64,000 nt of DNA from Paragyromitra xinjiangensis (GCA_038503065.1 JBCAMK010000018.1:1054001-1118000), one strand, 5' to 3'. Counted from the stretch's first letter, positions 46,923 to 60,215 are shown. A program made the numbers and translations. Notes: generated from the sequence alone by a model not told the origin.

Positions 46923-48430
46923 CTAGTCCTCAAGCCACTCAAGTATGAGTCCCGAGCATTTCTTCCATCCTACATCTCGCATTAAATGATGTCCACTCCC
47001 TTGCACGACCCCAAACCGGATCACATCCGTCTCCTCCTCATTCTTCCCGGTCGCCAGCTCCAACGCACTCCTATACCAGGCAGTTAATTGCTCCATAATC
47101 CTGACTCTCACTAGCTTATCGTCCGTGCCGGCGATTATCAATATCTTTCGCCCGTTTTTCAGAGTAGGCACTATATTCCCCACCACCTTCTTCGGATCCA
47201 CGAAGCGGGTTATCATTCCTAGAGGCCAGCGCATACTCTCCATTTCCGGCATTTCTCGTTCAAACTCTTGGACTTTCTCTTTCAGAAAACCTGCGGAGAA
47301 GAACGTGTTGTGTACTAATGTAGTAGAAGACAGGGGTGATCGAGGGTGGAGGAGATCTCGAAAATACATCCGAAAAGTGAACCAAGGATCAAGTATAAAC
47401 CAATTCCAATATACCCCGTATCTTTAGAATATCTATTAGTAAACACTGATACAGGTGTATAGAAGGCTGATCTGGTGCTTACGATCCAAAGCCAGGAACA
47501 ACGCCTAAACAAGCCAGACCACCGACTTTCTCAAGGCCGGTTGATACGAGGTATTGTGCGATGCCACCTCCGGATGAATGGCCCATGAGGATCACACCGT
47601 TTCTTCCGTTTACGGTCTCGTGCTCGCTGTCGTAGACGATGTCGTGGTTTCGGCGGATGTGGGATATTGCGAATGCGAGGTCGAGTGCGAGTGTGTGCTT
47701 ACCTGTGGTGGAGACGTGAGTTGGATGCTATAAGCTGGTGTGGGGGATTGGAGTCGTACTTGTCCAATACATCTTCCAGAATCCTGGGTGGTGGGAGGCA
47801 CCGTGGCCTCGGAGTGAGAGGCTGTAGCAGGGGTAGCCGCGGGAAGCGAAGTATGGGAGGAAGTTGATATAGCAAGCGGCGGTACCGAAACCTTTGTAGG
47901 GGATAGTCCTGGTTAGCATGGATACAACCTGGGAGAGCTGAGGAGAGGTATTTGTGGTTTGAATAGGAAATAACTTAAAGGATAACGAAATCAACGAAGT
48001 GTTCTGTATGAGGATATCATGTATCTTTCTAGGAAACGAACTACCAAATTCTTGCTATATCTCCAGAGCTTAGAGCTCTAGTTTCATGGCTTTGAAACTT
48101 AATTGCAGATAAAACCCTCCGCAACGTGGGTAGTTGAAATTGAAAATTAGAAGATAGAGAAAGTGATTGATTCAATAAACCGACAGAATAGTGCAAAAGA
48201 AATCCATAGGTAATGGTTCCGAAAGTAATTATCACAGAAAAGCTCTCACCTCCATGTAGAAATAATAATGGCGGCTTAGAATCCCAAACAAATTGGTAAT
48301 GTCTCGGAAGAGAAACCAAGAGCTCCAACGGACCATCAGGAGATGGAAGAAATGTTCTTTCGACGCCATCGGGCAGAGTTGACCGAGAGATCGGAGCAAC
48401 ATTCCAGGTCAATTTGTGTCTTTCTGTCAT
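46923..48430 (-). CDS. Alpha/beta hydrolase, four exons
   Basis: Exons 48430-48250, 47891-47760, 47702-47483 and 47421-46923 join in frame to 343 residues. The introns are 358, 57 and 61 bp. Splicing places the oxyanion-hole motif LFLHGGFGTA across the first junction and restores SYGVYWNWFILDPWFTF at the third. The nucleophile elbow is GHSSGG (Ser147), the acid candidate lies in AGTDDKL (Asp278/279) and the histidine in GSGHHLM (His322/323), giving a complete Ser-Asp-His triad. There is no signal peptide, so it is probably intracellular. The substrate cannot be told from sequence; esterase, lipase or epoxide-type activity are all possible, though Ser argues against epoxide hydrolase. The long first intron could hide another small exon. 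Confidence 0.88.
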
Positions 48431-49969
48431 TTTTCTGGTTGATAAAGAAGTTCAAGAGGGTTGAGGATGTTTTTCGTAGATTCTGTAGTTTTCGTAACCC
48501 CGAAATACTGCTGGCAGGCTAGTTGTCAAAAGGTGGGGTAACGCTGTTTGGTTGTCATATATCGTGGAGTCCTGAAAGGCATGGGTATCCGATGTTACTC
48601 AGCCAAGCTTTTTGGGAACACAAGGCTATTTTGGTGGACGAATAACATACGTCTAGAGTAGCACAGCATATTGTATGTTTTCTTTGGCGTTAGAATCAGG
48701 TTGAGAGCAGAAGTACCTTGGCTTGAGCCACAATGAGTAGTTCCAAATTTAGGCTGGTGATAGGGGAGAGAAATCTGTGGAAATGGCTACCGGAAATAAT
48801 CGCAACTCTTTTCTTACGAAATATTATGCAGTAACTGTATGGAGAAGGATGTGAATTTAGTAACCCTTCCGGGAAAACGAGGGCTCTCGTCATGGCCCTA
48901 CTACAGTGGTTGAGGCTATGTAAGAAAAGTGACTTGAAATTCGTAAAGCGCGCGTGTACTGGCTACTTTTGGAAACACAGCCGCAAATGGAGCCACGAAG
49001 CAACATTTTCAGCTAAAAAACAGACTTGGATTGCATCGCTTTCAAGTGAGGTTTCGCATATCCACCTAGTATATAGTTTCTCCAGAGATGGGAGTGTGGA
49101 TATTTTACCAGTCAGCGCTAGCTTGTGACTTGACCTTCGGGCATCTACTTCCTACGGCATTCCTTCTTGAATCACTAAAAATCACTCGTGGGTTCTGCTG
49201 GGAGCGTGATGCTGTTTTTAGAGCTCCCAAGTTTGGCCTCTGTTCTATGTGATCTACCAGTAGGATACGGGTTTTGTTCGTAAGGGAACTTCAACTTCAA
49301 CTAATAAGACTACCTATATGGAGCCAATCCACTTTATCTGGTTGTGTAACTATGTCGTTCCGGTCTACCATTCGTGCTGAAAATAGTCTCACCCTGCATA
49401 CATCTGAGTATTAGGGCTGCATGTCCCGTTCTCCGAAGTTCGCGTTCTGTGGATTGTGCAACACCCATGCGGTGTTGACACCTTGGCGGCAACGCATCGG
49501 AGCCTCAAAACCTTAAGAATTTAGGGCACGTCATACCGAGTCCATCTGCAACCGTAGATCTCCAAGATTCCACGGCCTTCGATTGCACCGAGGCCTTCAA
49601 TCCTAGTCTTACTCGGCCACGAAGAGGGGTGGAGAAGCGCGGGGTTTGTAGAATCTTCAGGATTCATTCTTCTAGAGGTTATTTTGCTTGAGACTTAAGG
49701 CTGAGATTGACCGTCGTGACCGTATAGTTCAGACGGTTCCTCACAAGACATCAATATCGATACGACCCTGGTGCGGCTCTTTGGCGATCTGACGCGTCTC
49801 CCCCACAAAGTTGCGCCTACGACCACGTGTCCTGGATAGGCCAGTGAATGGCTTTTCAGGGGACTTTCTCCTAACTCACCAAGCCTTTCTCATCTTCGTC
49901 ATGGCTTGACTGCTTCATGATAGCTCATCAAAACCTTCATCATCATCCACATTTTCATCTACTTTCATC
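48431..49969. other. Intergenic region between hydrolase and kinase
   Basis: This is the shared upstream region of two divergently transcribed genes. I see no RNA gene or mobile element. Tandem atcttcatcatcatc-like pyrimidine-rich sequence precedes the kinase start. Confidence 0.5.
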
Positions 49970-52274
49970 ATGAAGAGCATGTTTCGCAAGCCTTCAGATA
50001 GCAATTCGTCTTCGACCCCTCCATCCGACTCCTCAGAAGACGGCGTTGAATCGTCGGTAGCATCTAAGGACCCTGGTGGTCCTTCTTCACTTCCTCAAAT
50101 TGCTCCGGGCAGCTCACAGCCTAATACCCCTGCTGCAGGGACTGGTGCCCAAGCTTTTAACCCTCTAGCTTTATATTCTCCGCTGCATCCGGCCATACCC
50201 TCTCTCCCCCAGAACCATCACTTCACTTTTCTTATCAGCTCTCTCTTGGAGTCGTATGTCAAATCCCGTTTACCGAGCGATCCCGCTCTCGCCGAAGACT
50301 TATATACCAATATCGCCCAGCAGCTCCCAGAACTTGGTATCGCTCCCCAAAACAGCCAGCATTTCTCCCGTACTGAGTTAGCCAGCGTGAGGCAAGGCTA
50401 TCTGGATGGCATAGATGGATTGCTGCAGCAGGCACTGGAGAAAAATAATAACGAGAACAGGAGGGCGTATGATCCAGGTCATCCAGCAGCGGAGGGACAA
50501 ATGTCGCTAGTTAGGCGAGACGTTGCCAAACCTACGCTTAGAAGAATGGTGACGGACCTTCCCGGTGGCAGCCAGGGCCTAGAAGGAAGAAAAGTGATTC
50601 ACAGGAGCTCATCGTTAAGTGTCCTTGTGAATGCCACCCAATCAACAAAGTATCGACCTAGCACTGCACCTGCCTTGGCTGAGAGTCCACCATCGTTCTT
50701 CCCAGGTAATCAACCTGCAGAGCCTGTTCCAACTAAGCTTAGTATCCTTTTACCGCCTCGCTACTCCCGCTACACTTCAGACTTTATCGAAGTTAAATTC
50801 CTCGGAAGAGGTGGTTTCGGTTCGGTTTATCATGTCCGTAATCGTCTCGATAATGCTGAGTACGCCGTCAAGAAAGTTATTCTCAAAAACGAAATGTTTC
50901 AGAAAATTCAAGATGGTGGTATAGAGGCGTTTAATAAGATCTTGAGCGAGGTGCAAACCATGGCGAAGCTGGAGCACGGGAACATCGTGAGGTATTATGG
51001 TGGCTGGTTTGAAGGCTTGATTGGTGAGCAATTCGTTACCCCACCTGCCCCGGCCGAGGTAGATACAGGAATTGGAGTGCTTCCTGCTGCTTTTCTCCCA
51101 AAGGATCTGGACGGTGAACAGCTTCCTGAAGCTGTTGGACTTGCGGATATGAGCGATGGGGGTATCGTGTTTGCGTATTCGGATTCAGGAGAGGAAAGCA
51201 GGGTGAAAACACTCGAGGATAGCACCACCAACTCGAGGGGTATGGTTCAAAACACGGTGACTAGTGAGGAGAGTGATGATACAGAAGAAGATTCGGACGA
51301 TTCGGACGATTCGGTAGAATTGATACCCAGATCTTATCCCCCTAGAGTAAAGCTAGCATCAAGCCGTCCCAGATCTCAACGTTCACCCAATGATTACAAG
51401 GTGAAAAGCCCAAAAGTCGTCTTCAATCTCTCTGCTTCCTCTGATTACTCTGAATCGGAAATTACTGGGTCCAACCTCTTTTCGGAAGGTAACGGGGCCC
51501 TTATCAGATCGGCGCCAAGACCACACGAGAAAGGGCATAATCGGACCTCATCCGCACCGATAGTCACTCTTCATATCCAAATGTCATTGCACCCGCTTGT
51601 GCTCACCTCATACCTCTCGTCTTCCAATCCTTCGCTGATTGATGAAAAACATTGTTTCTGCCTCTCAGCAGCACTGAAGTTGTTTCTGGGTCTGGTTGAT
51701 GGTGTTGACTATCTTCACCAAAAAGGTATCGCGCACAGAGACTTGAAGCCTGGGAATGTATTTCTGGATGTCATCCCCGAAAGAAAGAGGTGCGGGTGTC
51801 CAGAGGGCCCGGGAGCCATGGTTGTGCCAAGGATTGGAGACTTTGGCCTCGTGAAGCCGATCCAAGCAACTGCCGATATTACCGGGGGACATGGGAATGT
51901 AGCCGTGGGAACTGAGTTTTACAGACCTCCAGTCGCGATGGCCGACGAATATGATGTTGTGGGAAGAGATCTGTTCGCTCTAGGCGTGATGTTGGTGGAG
52001 TTGGTATGCAGGTTTGGAACTCGTAAGTTCTTCTCTCCTTTACTCTCTTGTTGTCCAGACCAGTTGTTGATATTCGATTTTGAAAGGTATGGAACGTGTT
52101 CATACCCTTACAAATTTGACACGACATGGTGAGATCCCGGCGGGTATCGATGAGCGTGTAGCAGAGGTCGTCAAGGGGTGCTGTGGCCTCGGCCAGCATC
52201 GTCAACGTAGGTGGAACCTAGGAAGGGTGAGGGAAGTTACAACTGATATAGTGGCGGCTGAGATTGGAAAGTAA
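49970..52274 (+). CDS. eIF2-alpha kinase, HRI-like
   Basis: Exons 49970-52022 and 52087-52274 join in frame to 746 residues across a 64-bp GT-AG intron; the join gives FGTRMERVHTLTNL. A Ser/Pro-rich N-terminus leads to a helical region (HFTFLISSLLESYVKSRL), then a kinase domain: glycine loop GRGGFGSVYHV (about 278-288), VKK lysine (about 299), a long acidic Ser/Asp-rich insert (about 350-530), TLHIQMSLHPL, catalytic HRDLKPGN (about 589-596) and DFG (about 623). The insert between the lobes and the QMSL motif are hallmarks of eIF2-alpha kinases, and the RMERVHTL C-terminal lobe matches fungal HRI-type enzymes. Such kinases phosphorylate eIF2-alpha to reduce translation under stress. The activation segment reads GTEFYRPP instead of the usual APE triplet, as in some fungal members. 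Confidence 0.9.
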
Positions 52275-55200
52275 TCCTATCATCATTTTTGGGTTGTGGG
52301 GCCGTTGGTATTGGTGGGCGTTATAAAGCTGGCAGGCGGTTGGGTACGGTTTTCCTATTTTCCCTATTTTTTGATTGCATAGTTTGCTCTAGAAAGGGCT
52401 TTATCTGTGTATGTCATTCTGTTTTTGTTGCTTTTAGGGCTTATACTCCACTCCACTCACCTAGATAATTCCTAGCTTTTTGGCTTTGTTTTATGGCAGT
52501 TACAACTGCCCTGCATTGGTTTGGCGTTTTGTTTTTGGTTGAATTTTTTGGGATACCGAGTAGATCATTGAAGTCAATGGTGTGGATCTCAATAGTCAAA
52601 TGCTTTGTTAAAGGTTCTTTTCCGCTTGGCGTGTGATTTGATATGATCATATCGCTTGCAGTTGCGTTCAGGCAAGAAGTAGAATTGAGGCCCGGTACAT
52701 GCAAAAGTAATATAGGCGGACTAATAGTTGGCGGGGTGACTAGATTCTAAGGTGAACGATAGAGGAGTCAGTGGCTAAACACCAGAACTGCATCGCTGTA
52801 GGTCGGGTAATCTTGAAAGTAGATGACCTTGAGAACAAATTAAACAAGCTTAAAAAGGATATTGAATGTGTTGGATCCGCATGTGACTCGGGGTGGCCCG
52901 TCCCGTTGACTAGGATTCTGTGGCTGGGGTTAAAGCGTCGAGTGATAAGTTATGATGCCATAGGGCGAGATCTCGCTGATTTGATAAGATTAGGACGCTT
53001 GTTTCTGTCTTGTTCCCAGCTTATTTTTCCATAATTATTGTATATTATTCACAATTATGGTTAAATTTAGAGACGCGTGAGGTACGAACCTTGGCGCCAA
53101 GCGCAAGTCTGGGCATGAGACAACGCTTGTTTGCGAATGCTTGGTTTTTTTGATCTCTTTCGCATACTACACACGTTGAACTCTTTAGGATAAACGGATG
53201 GAGTGGATGGGCTCGTGGGCTATATCGGTGGGGATGTTTGGTTTTTGGGTAGGAGTGTCCTTGAAAAACTGCGAGTCATTCGTTTTTCTGTTCACTTGCG
53301 GTTGCGTTGTATCTAGCGCAGGATCTCTCTGATATTCTAAAATGAAAGTATTGTGAATGTATTTTTCTGATCAGGAATGGCTGAGAGAATTATACGTGTA
53401 GTCTACCATCGTGGTCTGCTGGAATAAGAGCTCGGCTATGGCCCATCGTCTATTTAATAGTATTTGTTTTGTTGTTTGTAACAATCACAAATTTTAACCT
53501 CCGCAGTGTGGCTAGTTATAGAGCAAAGACACCTGCCCAGATGATGCTGGGTTTAGGTTTGCTAATGATTCTTGATCGTAGGAGCAAGTGGCAAGAGCCC
53601 TCTAAAATCCCTAATGAATCTTAAAGCTATAATGTTTTGCTCTTCGCCTCTTTCGACCAGTTCTATTAACTGTGTCAATAGTCCTCGAAGTCCTCCACTT
53701 TTCGCATCTCATGCGTCCTACACCAACAGATGACACTGGCCCACTCTGCCAAAGCCTTCTTAACCAATCTATCCTGTTTGCGTCGTGGTACTCCACCTAT
53801 AGCTCACTTGCTCGTTCATGTCTGTGTATTTCGCCCGCTGATTAAGTGAACTAGGAACCTTCGTATGGTAGTACGCCGCCGTTCGACAGAAGTGTCTTGA
53901 AGTATTCCCATGACCTAAACCGCGAGAGCAAGTCTACAATGGTGTTTTATTCCTATTGAAAATCTTGGGTATAAAGATCTGGTAGATTCACTATCCCAAT
54001 CAGTCGATCAAGAATGCCCAAGGCCTTGGCTTTTCCACGATGGTCGATGAGAGGGTTCACCGTCCTCATGTTTGACGGTGAGTGAGATCTCGTGATGCGT
54101 ATTGTTGTGTTTCTCTGGTAATAGCCAGTCAATTTCAGTGTACCTGAGACGGTATAGGTTTACGACTTGTCGGCCGTGATCCAGGAGGTTATGTAGTCTG
54201 TAGAGCTTGTTAAGGGCTTGGCTAGGGTGAAACTAGCGTGTTTGAGTGTGGTCTAGCCGCTGCCTGGTATTAGTTAAGGTTTCTGACGGGCTAAAGAAGG
54301 AGATGGGTTAAGGGGCGAACTAGCAACATGGGTGGTAATCGGATAATAGATAGACGTTATCCTCCTCCCTGCTGAGGAATAGAGGATTAAACATCTTAAT
54401 TGGTTGCGCGAGGGGTGTGAGGGGTTTTAATTCAAGACCTGGTGCTCAAGAAATTGGACTGATCGGGGGAAGGATATGTAAATGCATGTATGTATGCTAT
54501 GATGATGGCGGAGAAAGGAAGGAAGAACCAAAAAGGAACCGTTGGATACGACTGCCAAGTCTGATAAGCTAGTCACATAGCAAAGAGAACGGGAGTGTGT
54601 ATAGGGGCTGGCGTTCTCTGTTCTTTGAGCTCGCTGGTAGTTTTCGGTCCTGGCAGCGTTCTTTGAACACAATGGGAATTTCTCAACCGAGATAACACTT
54701 AACGGAAAATCTTACAGGTCATACATCTTACACTGGTGGCAATGCTGTAGATTTATTCAAATGTGTGAGCGGTGAAGAAATAAATCCTCATTGGAACCAT
54801 TGGGTCACAGAATATCACGCACATAGTTATCCCAGACAGTGAAACTCATGCATGCAGTACTATTTGATCCTAGCCTCATACCTAGCAGGTATCGCCAAAA
54901 ATTTTGCGCTTTATAGGGTCTGAGGGGCGGCCAAAACGTGTAGGAGGCTCTGGGAAGTTTTTTTTGCATTTGGCGGGGTTTCTTTGTCACGAAGCGTAAG
55001 TAATTCTATGGGACACATACCTTCACAAACTCTGAGTTCTGACCGGAGACTACTCCCCACTATCTGTCACTCCCATTTGTCTTCACAAGGGACTTCGTCT
55101 AGCCATAAGACACCACAACACCATATTCATGCCTCCTGCTCATGCCTCCATGTCATTGACTTTGGCATTTTAGTACTTTTGCAAGCCCCCTCCATATTAT

Positions 55201-57928
55201 GTCAGAGCCCCGAACGCTCGAGTTCTGCTGTACATCGCCGAATACAACGTTTCGTTTCGAAATCATAGTTCAAATCCCCCAAACGGCCACCGGTTGGATA
55301 TTGCTCGAGAACCCTGAGCTCGTCGATGAAGAGTTTTAGGTTTTTAAAAATAGCATCTCAACATGCTTCTGGCGGGGTCAAGCGGATAATCTTAGGAACG
55401 ATAACCGTTCATTCATCTCTCCTTGTTATTTCATTCGTGATCGACCATTAATCGAGTCTCGTTTAAAGGGCGGACATGACGCAAAGAACTGAGGTTGTAA
55501 CGATCATTATTGTCGAAGTGCTCGGGAAAGTGTTTTCGATTGTGATCTTACCTTCATTTGGAAAGCTTTGTAGCAGCCTGCAGGTCTCTTCGACTTTAGT
55601 CGATCCTAGGTCGACGCCTAGGTAGATTTTCAATATGACATTGACCGACAGTGATATAGATGAGTCAGACGGCGATTCCAGCGCTGAAGCTGGCCTACTA
55701 TGAGGGCTTGGTGGATTCTGGGGTCTTGATACTTGCCTCTCCAAGAAGGAAATTATGCACCGGGGTGACACGTCGTTGCATCAATAGGCCCTGGAGACCC
55801 ACAATAGAGTCTGGATCAATGTCTATTCAACCCGCCTCTGGTACTCTGATTGAACGCTAAACCACCTTTATTATTTGCTGTACGGGGTATTTGTCCCATC
55901 GGTCCCCGCAGCAAGTACTTCAACTAGTTTGTTGCGGAGGAGGCAGAATAGCAACAATCTAATATGGATACTAAATCTGTATACAGCACCACCGCCCCAT
56001 AAGGATACGAAATTGCAGTGATCCCGTACCCCTATGGAGCAATTATTTTTATATGAAAGGCCCACTGCACCAAAAATAACCCCTGTCGGAGTTGGAATGC
56101 ATGCCCTTACAGGGCGAGTATCCTTATAACTCTAACCCTTATAGAGTGATTGTACTGTATTCTAAAGCGGCTTCAAGAGATGGATCAGCTCGCCCATACA
56201 ATAACTCCTTAATCCTGTTGAATTTCAATATTTGTTCCTTCGAGCAAAGCTCAAGCGAGCGGTTCACGGCTGATTCCTGTCCATGCCCGGCATAGTGAAA
56301 ACCAATCAATGATTTCATCAGAATACCATTTTCATCATAAGAATCGCATATCACATCCATACACTTGGAGATTTGCTTTTGTAGGAAATGCCACGGGGTT
56401 CTTGATGAAGCCAGGATGATCACCGACAATGCTTGCTTGATCCATCTCGACGTTTCGTGTAAACGGCCTAAGGACAGATTCGCAATCTACAGCTGCCAGT
56501 GTCATCGGTTTCAAAACATACCGCCAGCAAAAAGACAGTTTGGTAATTTTTTGGGCGTCTGTCGCAAAGGGCTTGTTGCAACGCCTCCCAGATAGAGGAT
56601 ATTTCGGCAGAGTCTATGGTCTATCAGTTATTTAGTTGCCTTATTCCCCTTGAAACCCTACCTCACCCACCACTTTCTACTCTCACCCCCCTCTCGCTCC
56701 ACTCCAATCGTGGTGATTGTGCCTTCGTCGCCCATACCTTCCATAGTCATGAGTAGGTCCAACATCTTGGAGTTAGCTCCAGTTACTCACCGGCTAGTAG
56801 AATACCCATCAATCTCATTTTTCCCGTTGAGTAATAATCCTCCCTTTTCTTTTCAGTCAGCCCCAAAGCTCATATACATAATCTCCCCCTCCTCGCAAGG
56901 GGGCATTGATGGAGTTGAATATGAAATTAGCTTCAGTACGTTTCTCAGCCTGACATAGCTGGACTGAATATATTAAACCGGTAAACGATGGTTTTGACTG
57001 GGAATAGGCGCCTGCAATCTCGGGCTTGGAAGTGTCCAACCGCTGCTTTATCCCCAAAATCAAAAATTGCTGCTAGCATGTAAAACACCTATCGATGTTC
57101 TGATGAAGCAAGGGAAGTATCGACATGGCGATGCAAAAGGGCCCAAAAAAACTAACGATACTTATAACCTCCACAGACCATGGCTTATCCACCTCGCCAA
57201 GGTATGTCCCTGTGGATGTGAGAGCCAGGCCGAGGGTAGGGTGGTCAATGAAAAGGGAGAAAAATATATCTGTCTTCACTAAGAAAGGTAAACTAGGGAA
57301 GTAACACGGAGACATCAGGACTTCCATAGGCTGTGGGGGGATTGGGGATAAAATTGACAAAGGAAACATCAACGGTCAACAATCTTGTAGCACTGAGGGT
57401 TATAATTGACCCTGCTTAACGGTCTCAGGCACCAGTTGATAGTTCCCCCACTGTGGGGTCTCCTTGATGGGTCCTCCTCCTCGCCCTCCGCATTCTCCTC
57501 TTCCTCCCCTTCCTCCCCTCCCTTCTGCTCTTCCCCCCCTTCCGCCTCTAGCTCTGCCCCCAGCTCTGCCCCCAACCCCCAACATATCGTCGGCATCACT
57601 CCCCGCTGCCTCTCCCTCCTCTCCCAGCCCGCCCTCCTCGCCACCCCACCCCTCCAGCCCCATATCCCTCTCCAGCCCCCTTCCCCACTACCTCCCTCCC
57701 GGTCTCAACGACCGTCCCTTCCTGTTGCTGTTGTTCGGCCACCCTTTCTCTGGCGAGTCTCTTCCTCCTCCTATTTTTTTTGCCCGGTTTTTTTCTCCCG
57801 TGATACGCCATTGATGGGTGTGATAACATTGTTTTTACTGGGTTTCTGAGTGTCTGCTGCTCACGTCGTCGAGCTTCAAGATCTCCACGTGATAGGTTAA
57901 ACCTAACTCATTAAGGACGTCGACAACT
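52275..57928. other. 5.6 kb without a supported gene
   Basis: A minus-strand frame at 56429-56139 is protein-like (FLQKQISKCMDVICDSYDEN) but has no recognised domain and ends without context. The block 57470-57720 is strongly C-rich on the plus strand and gives proline/serine-rich frames that I regard as compositional. No RNA genes were found. Confidence 0.4.
57470..57720 (+). repeat. C-rich polypyrimidine tract
   Basis: About 250 bp made almost wholly of C and T on the plus strand (cctcctcctcgccctcc-like), with open frames in several phases on both strands because of composition. Confidence 0.6.
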
Positions 57929-58768
57929 GCATCGGCAAAAAGCCGGGTCTGCGTCCAGTCGCGCCTAGGGCCATAGGCACACTGGGCACACTGGGCTCGG
58001 GTTTCTTTTAGGCACTGCGTTAGGCGTGTTGTCTAGTATGGGCGCACTGGACGTAGGTCCTACCTCGTCCACGCTCAGGCGCAGGCCTGGAAAATCCGAG
58101 CCCGATATACTGGACGTACAACCTAGACTCCGAATCGGCTGTTTCTGAGCCTCCGAATTGACTGCTGAATTGACTGCTTGCCTGCCTCCGAATCCACTGC
58201 GGAATAGACTGCTGAATCGGCTGCTGAATCAACTCTATAGCACAGCATGTTACCACGGTCGATTGACGGGCGAGAGGTGGGGATTGGAGAGGTGGGGCAA
58301 GCGGGAGGTGGAGAGGTGGGAGACGAAGAGGTGGGGTGTGTGGTTGATAAGGGAATTGCTGGCGGAAGGAGGGTCGGGTAACCGAAGGTTAGGGTTTCGA
58401 CTTAGCTGGGTTTGCGGTCAGGAGGCAGTATATGGGCGCATGGGTGCACAGTAGAGCGATTGGGCGCATGGGCGTGCTGGGGGCGAGCAATAGGGCAAGC
58501 GTATGGGCGTACCAGGCGTATATACATGCTGAGGCGAGCAATAGAGCGATCATATGGACGTACTAGGCGTATAGACGTACTGGGGCGCGCAAGAGAGCGA
58601 TCATATGAGCGCACTAGGCGTACGAACGTGCTGGGGCGAGCAATAGAGTGAACGTATAGGCGTACTAGACGTATGGACGCAGCTGGACGCAGGCAGGCGC
58701 GCTGAGTTTCGAAAGCTCACCTGGGCGTTTGCCTATCGCACCCAGGCACGCATCCCTTTTTGTTGATG
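57929..58768. mobile_element. Diverged CATCRG element (840 bp)
   Basis: It begins CATCGGCAAAAAGCC and ends CCCTTTTTGTTGATG, each one base off the CATCAG consensus. Flanks are TG and TC, an almost matching dinucleotide. Inside are the gactccgaatcggctgtttc minisatellite shared with 2250-2700 (about 58130-58240) and a tandem repeat of about 51 bp at 58440-58690. It looks like an older member of the clan. Confidence 0.65.
58490..58690 (+). repeat. Tandem repeat, period about 51 bp
   Basis: Units read as a 17-residue repeat of the form GRAIERSYGRTRRIDVL on the plus strand, at least three copies with substitutions. The open frame is a by-product of a period divisible by three. Confidence 0.7.
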
Positions 58769-58864
58769 TCATAGATCTATAGAAATAATGGAATGATTGT
58801 AAACGAGCATATGGTGCTAGGCTAGGCGAAAGCCCCTAAACTAGAATGTATTTTGTAGGGTTAG

Positions 58865-59390
58865 TTACGTTGGTTTTGGGTTACGTATCATGTATTCCTT
58901 TCTTAAGGCGTCGTGCATAGTTGGCGCCAAAGAATACCTGTATCCGATCCAACCTAATGTAAAATGTTCCAATCGACTGCCTCTAATAGCTGCAATAGAC
59001 CCTGAAGAAAAACAAATTGCCATTTGAGTTCAGTAATACAAAGTCACCACCTTGGTAGTCACCAAAAGGAGACAACAATGCCCATCCATCCTTTATATCA
59101 CTATTATCATAGTGAGGGTCAGGGAATAAATTGATTAGACATGCACAAAGAGCGAAACATTCATTATTTTTCAAAGTTTGCCAAAACTCTCTGGTAGATT
59201 CTGGGATATCTGCCACAATTGCTTGACACAAGTCTCTGAGAGGTTTGTCAATTGCTCCGAAAATAATGCGTTGAGCTGCAGTAACATTGCCCAAGGTAAC
59301 GAATAACTGACCGGGAAGTGTTGCAACCCGGTTGGAATTTGGAGTTGTATCACTAGTGATGATAGATCCTTTATAAGTGTATAATTTATG
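58865..59390 (-). pseudogene. 2-oxoglutarate/Fe(II) dioxygenase-like gene, broken
   Basis: The minus strand encodes RVATLPGQLFVTLGNV, then an Fe-binding HxD candidate (PDPHYDNSD) followed by PFGDYQGGDFVLLN. After a one-base frame change near 59010 it continues as SIAAIRGSRLEHFT and WIGYRYSL, supplying the distal His and the 2OG-binding Arg, and stops at 58865. The HxD...H...R order with a GDYQGGDFV core is that of double-stranded beta-helix dioxygenases, and the RGSRLEHF stretch resembles TET/JBP-like proteins found in fungi. The frame change lies in a T-rich run and could be a mutation or a sequencing error. The N-terminal part is missing or on unrecognised exons. Confidence 0.6.
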
Positions 59391-60011
59391 CAGAGATTAA
59401 GCTTTAAGAGATAGATATATTTAGGCATAAGACAGAAGGCGATGATGGTAATCGATAACCTGCCAACGCTCTTCTTCGTAAATATCCTATATACATACAC
59501 ACCCTCTTCGCCGGAACCCTCACCTAAAGCAAGTGCACGAGGTTCTCGAGCCAAATTCGTGGGATTTCTGAGTCAGGTTCTGGATTGAGCTATCCTGTAG
59601 AGTAGTAATGATTTTGAGCTTCATTTGATACTACCCACAGATGTGGTTTTGATTCTTCAAAGGATTTTGCCTTGCATAACCAATTCGATGAGATCGAAGC
59701 TAGATTTCCGATGAGTGTTTAGCTATTTGTTTTGTCTCATGAACCTTTTGTTACAAAGGCGCCCTTTTTACGTGGTGTCCTATTAACAAGCTTTTGCTAA
59801 ACCAATTAGTGTGGAACGACTACCCAAAAATTTTCGTGATCAGGGCGAATCACAGTGAAAATGGCCAATCCGTAACTCCCACTACTCAAGTTCACAATAA
59901 ATCAAAGGATATTTTACACAACAGTCCCTAAGCCTATAGAAACAAGGTTGAGGTATGGGGAGATGCTCTAGTGGAGAGACCTGTTGCTACACGAAACTTC
60001 TGGATAAACTA
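59391..60011. other. No further supported gene
   Basis: Possible upstream exons of the broken dioxygenase lie near 59500-59554, but no junction can be fixed. Nothing else is recognised. Confidence 0.35.
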
Positions 60012-60142
60012 GGCTCTCGATATAAGCATACGCTCGAGACCAAAAAATATATGCTTATATCGAGGTGGAGTTTATATATGCAAGTGGAGTCGGGATCGCC
60101 AAACCATACGCCTATAGCACGAATACGTTTATATCGAGAGTC
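60012..60142. mobile_element. 131-bp TA-flanked MITE
   Basis: Ends GGCTCTCGATATAAGC and TTTATATCGAGAGTC are inverted repeats of about 14-16 bp. TA flanks both sides (60010-60011, 60143-60144). The same gcttatatcgag word recurs internally. Non-coding. Confidence 0.7.
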
Positions 60143-60215
60143 TACTGTGGTCACCTCACAATGAAGGAAAACCAAGAATTTCTAGTTGTCACCCAAAAAG
60201 TAAAGATAAATCGTG

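Noticed and set aside
56139..56429. Minus-strand frame with protein-like composition
   Set aside because: No recognised domain and flanking frames do not extend it; could be an old gene remnant but cannot be supported.
57369..57849. Proline- and glycine-rich frames on both strands
   Set aside because: Explained by the C-rich tract; no intron structure, start context or domain.
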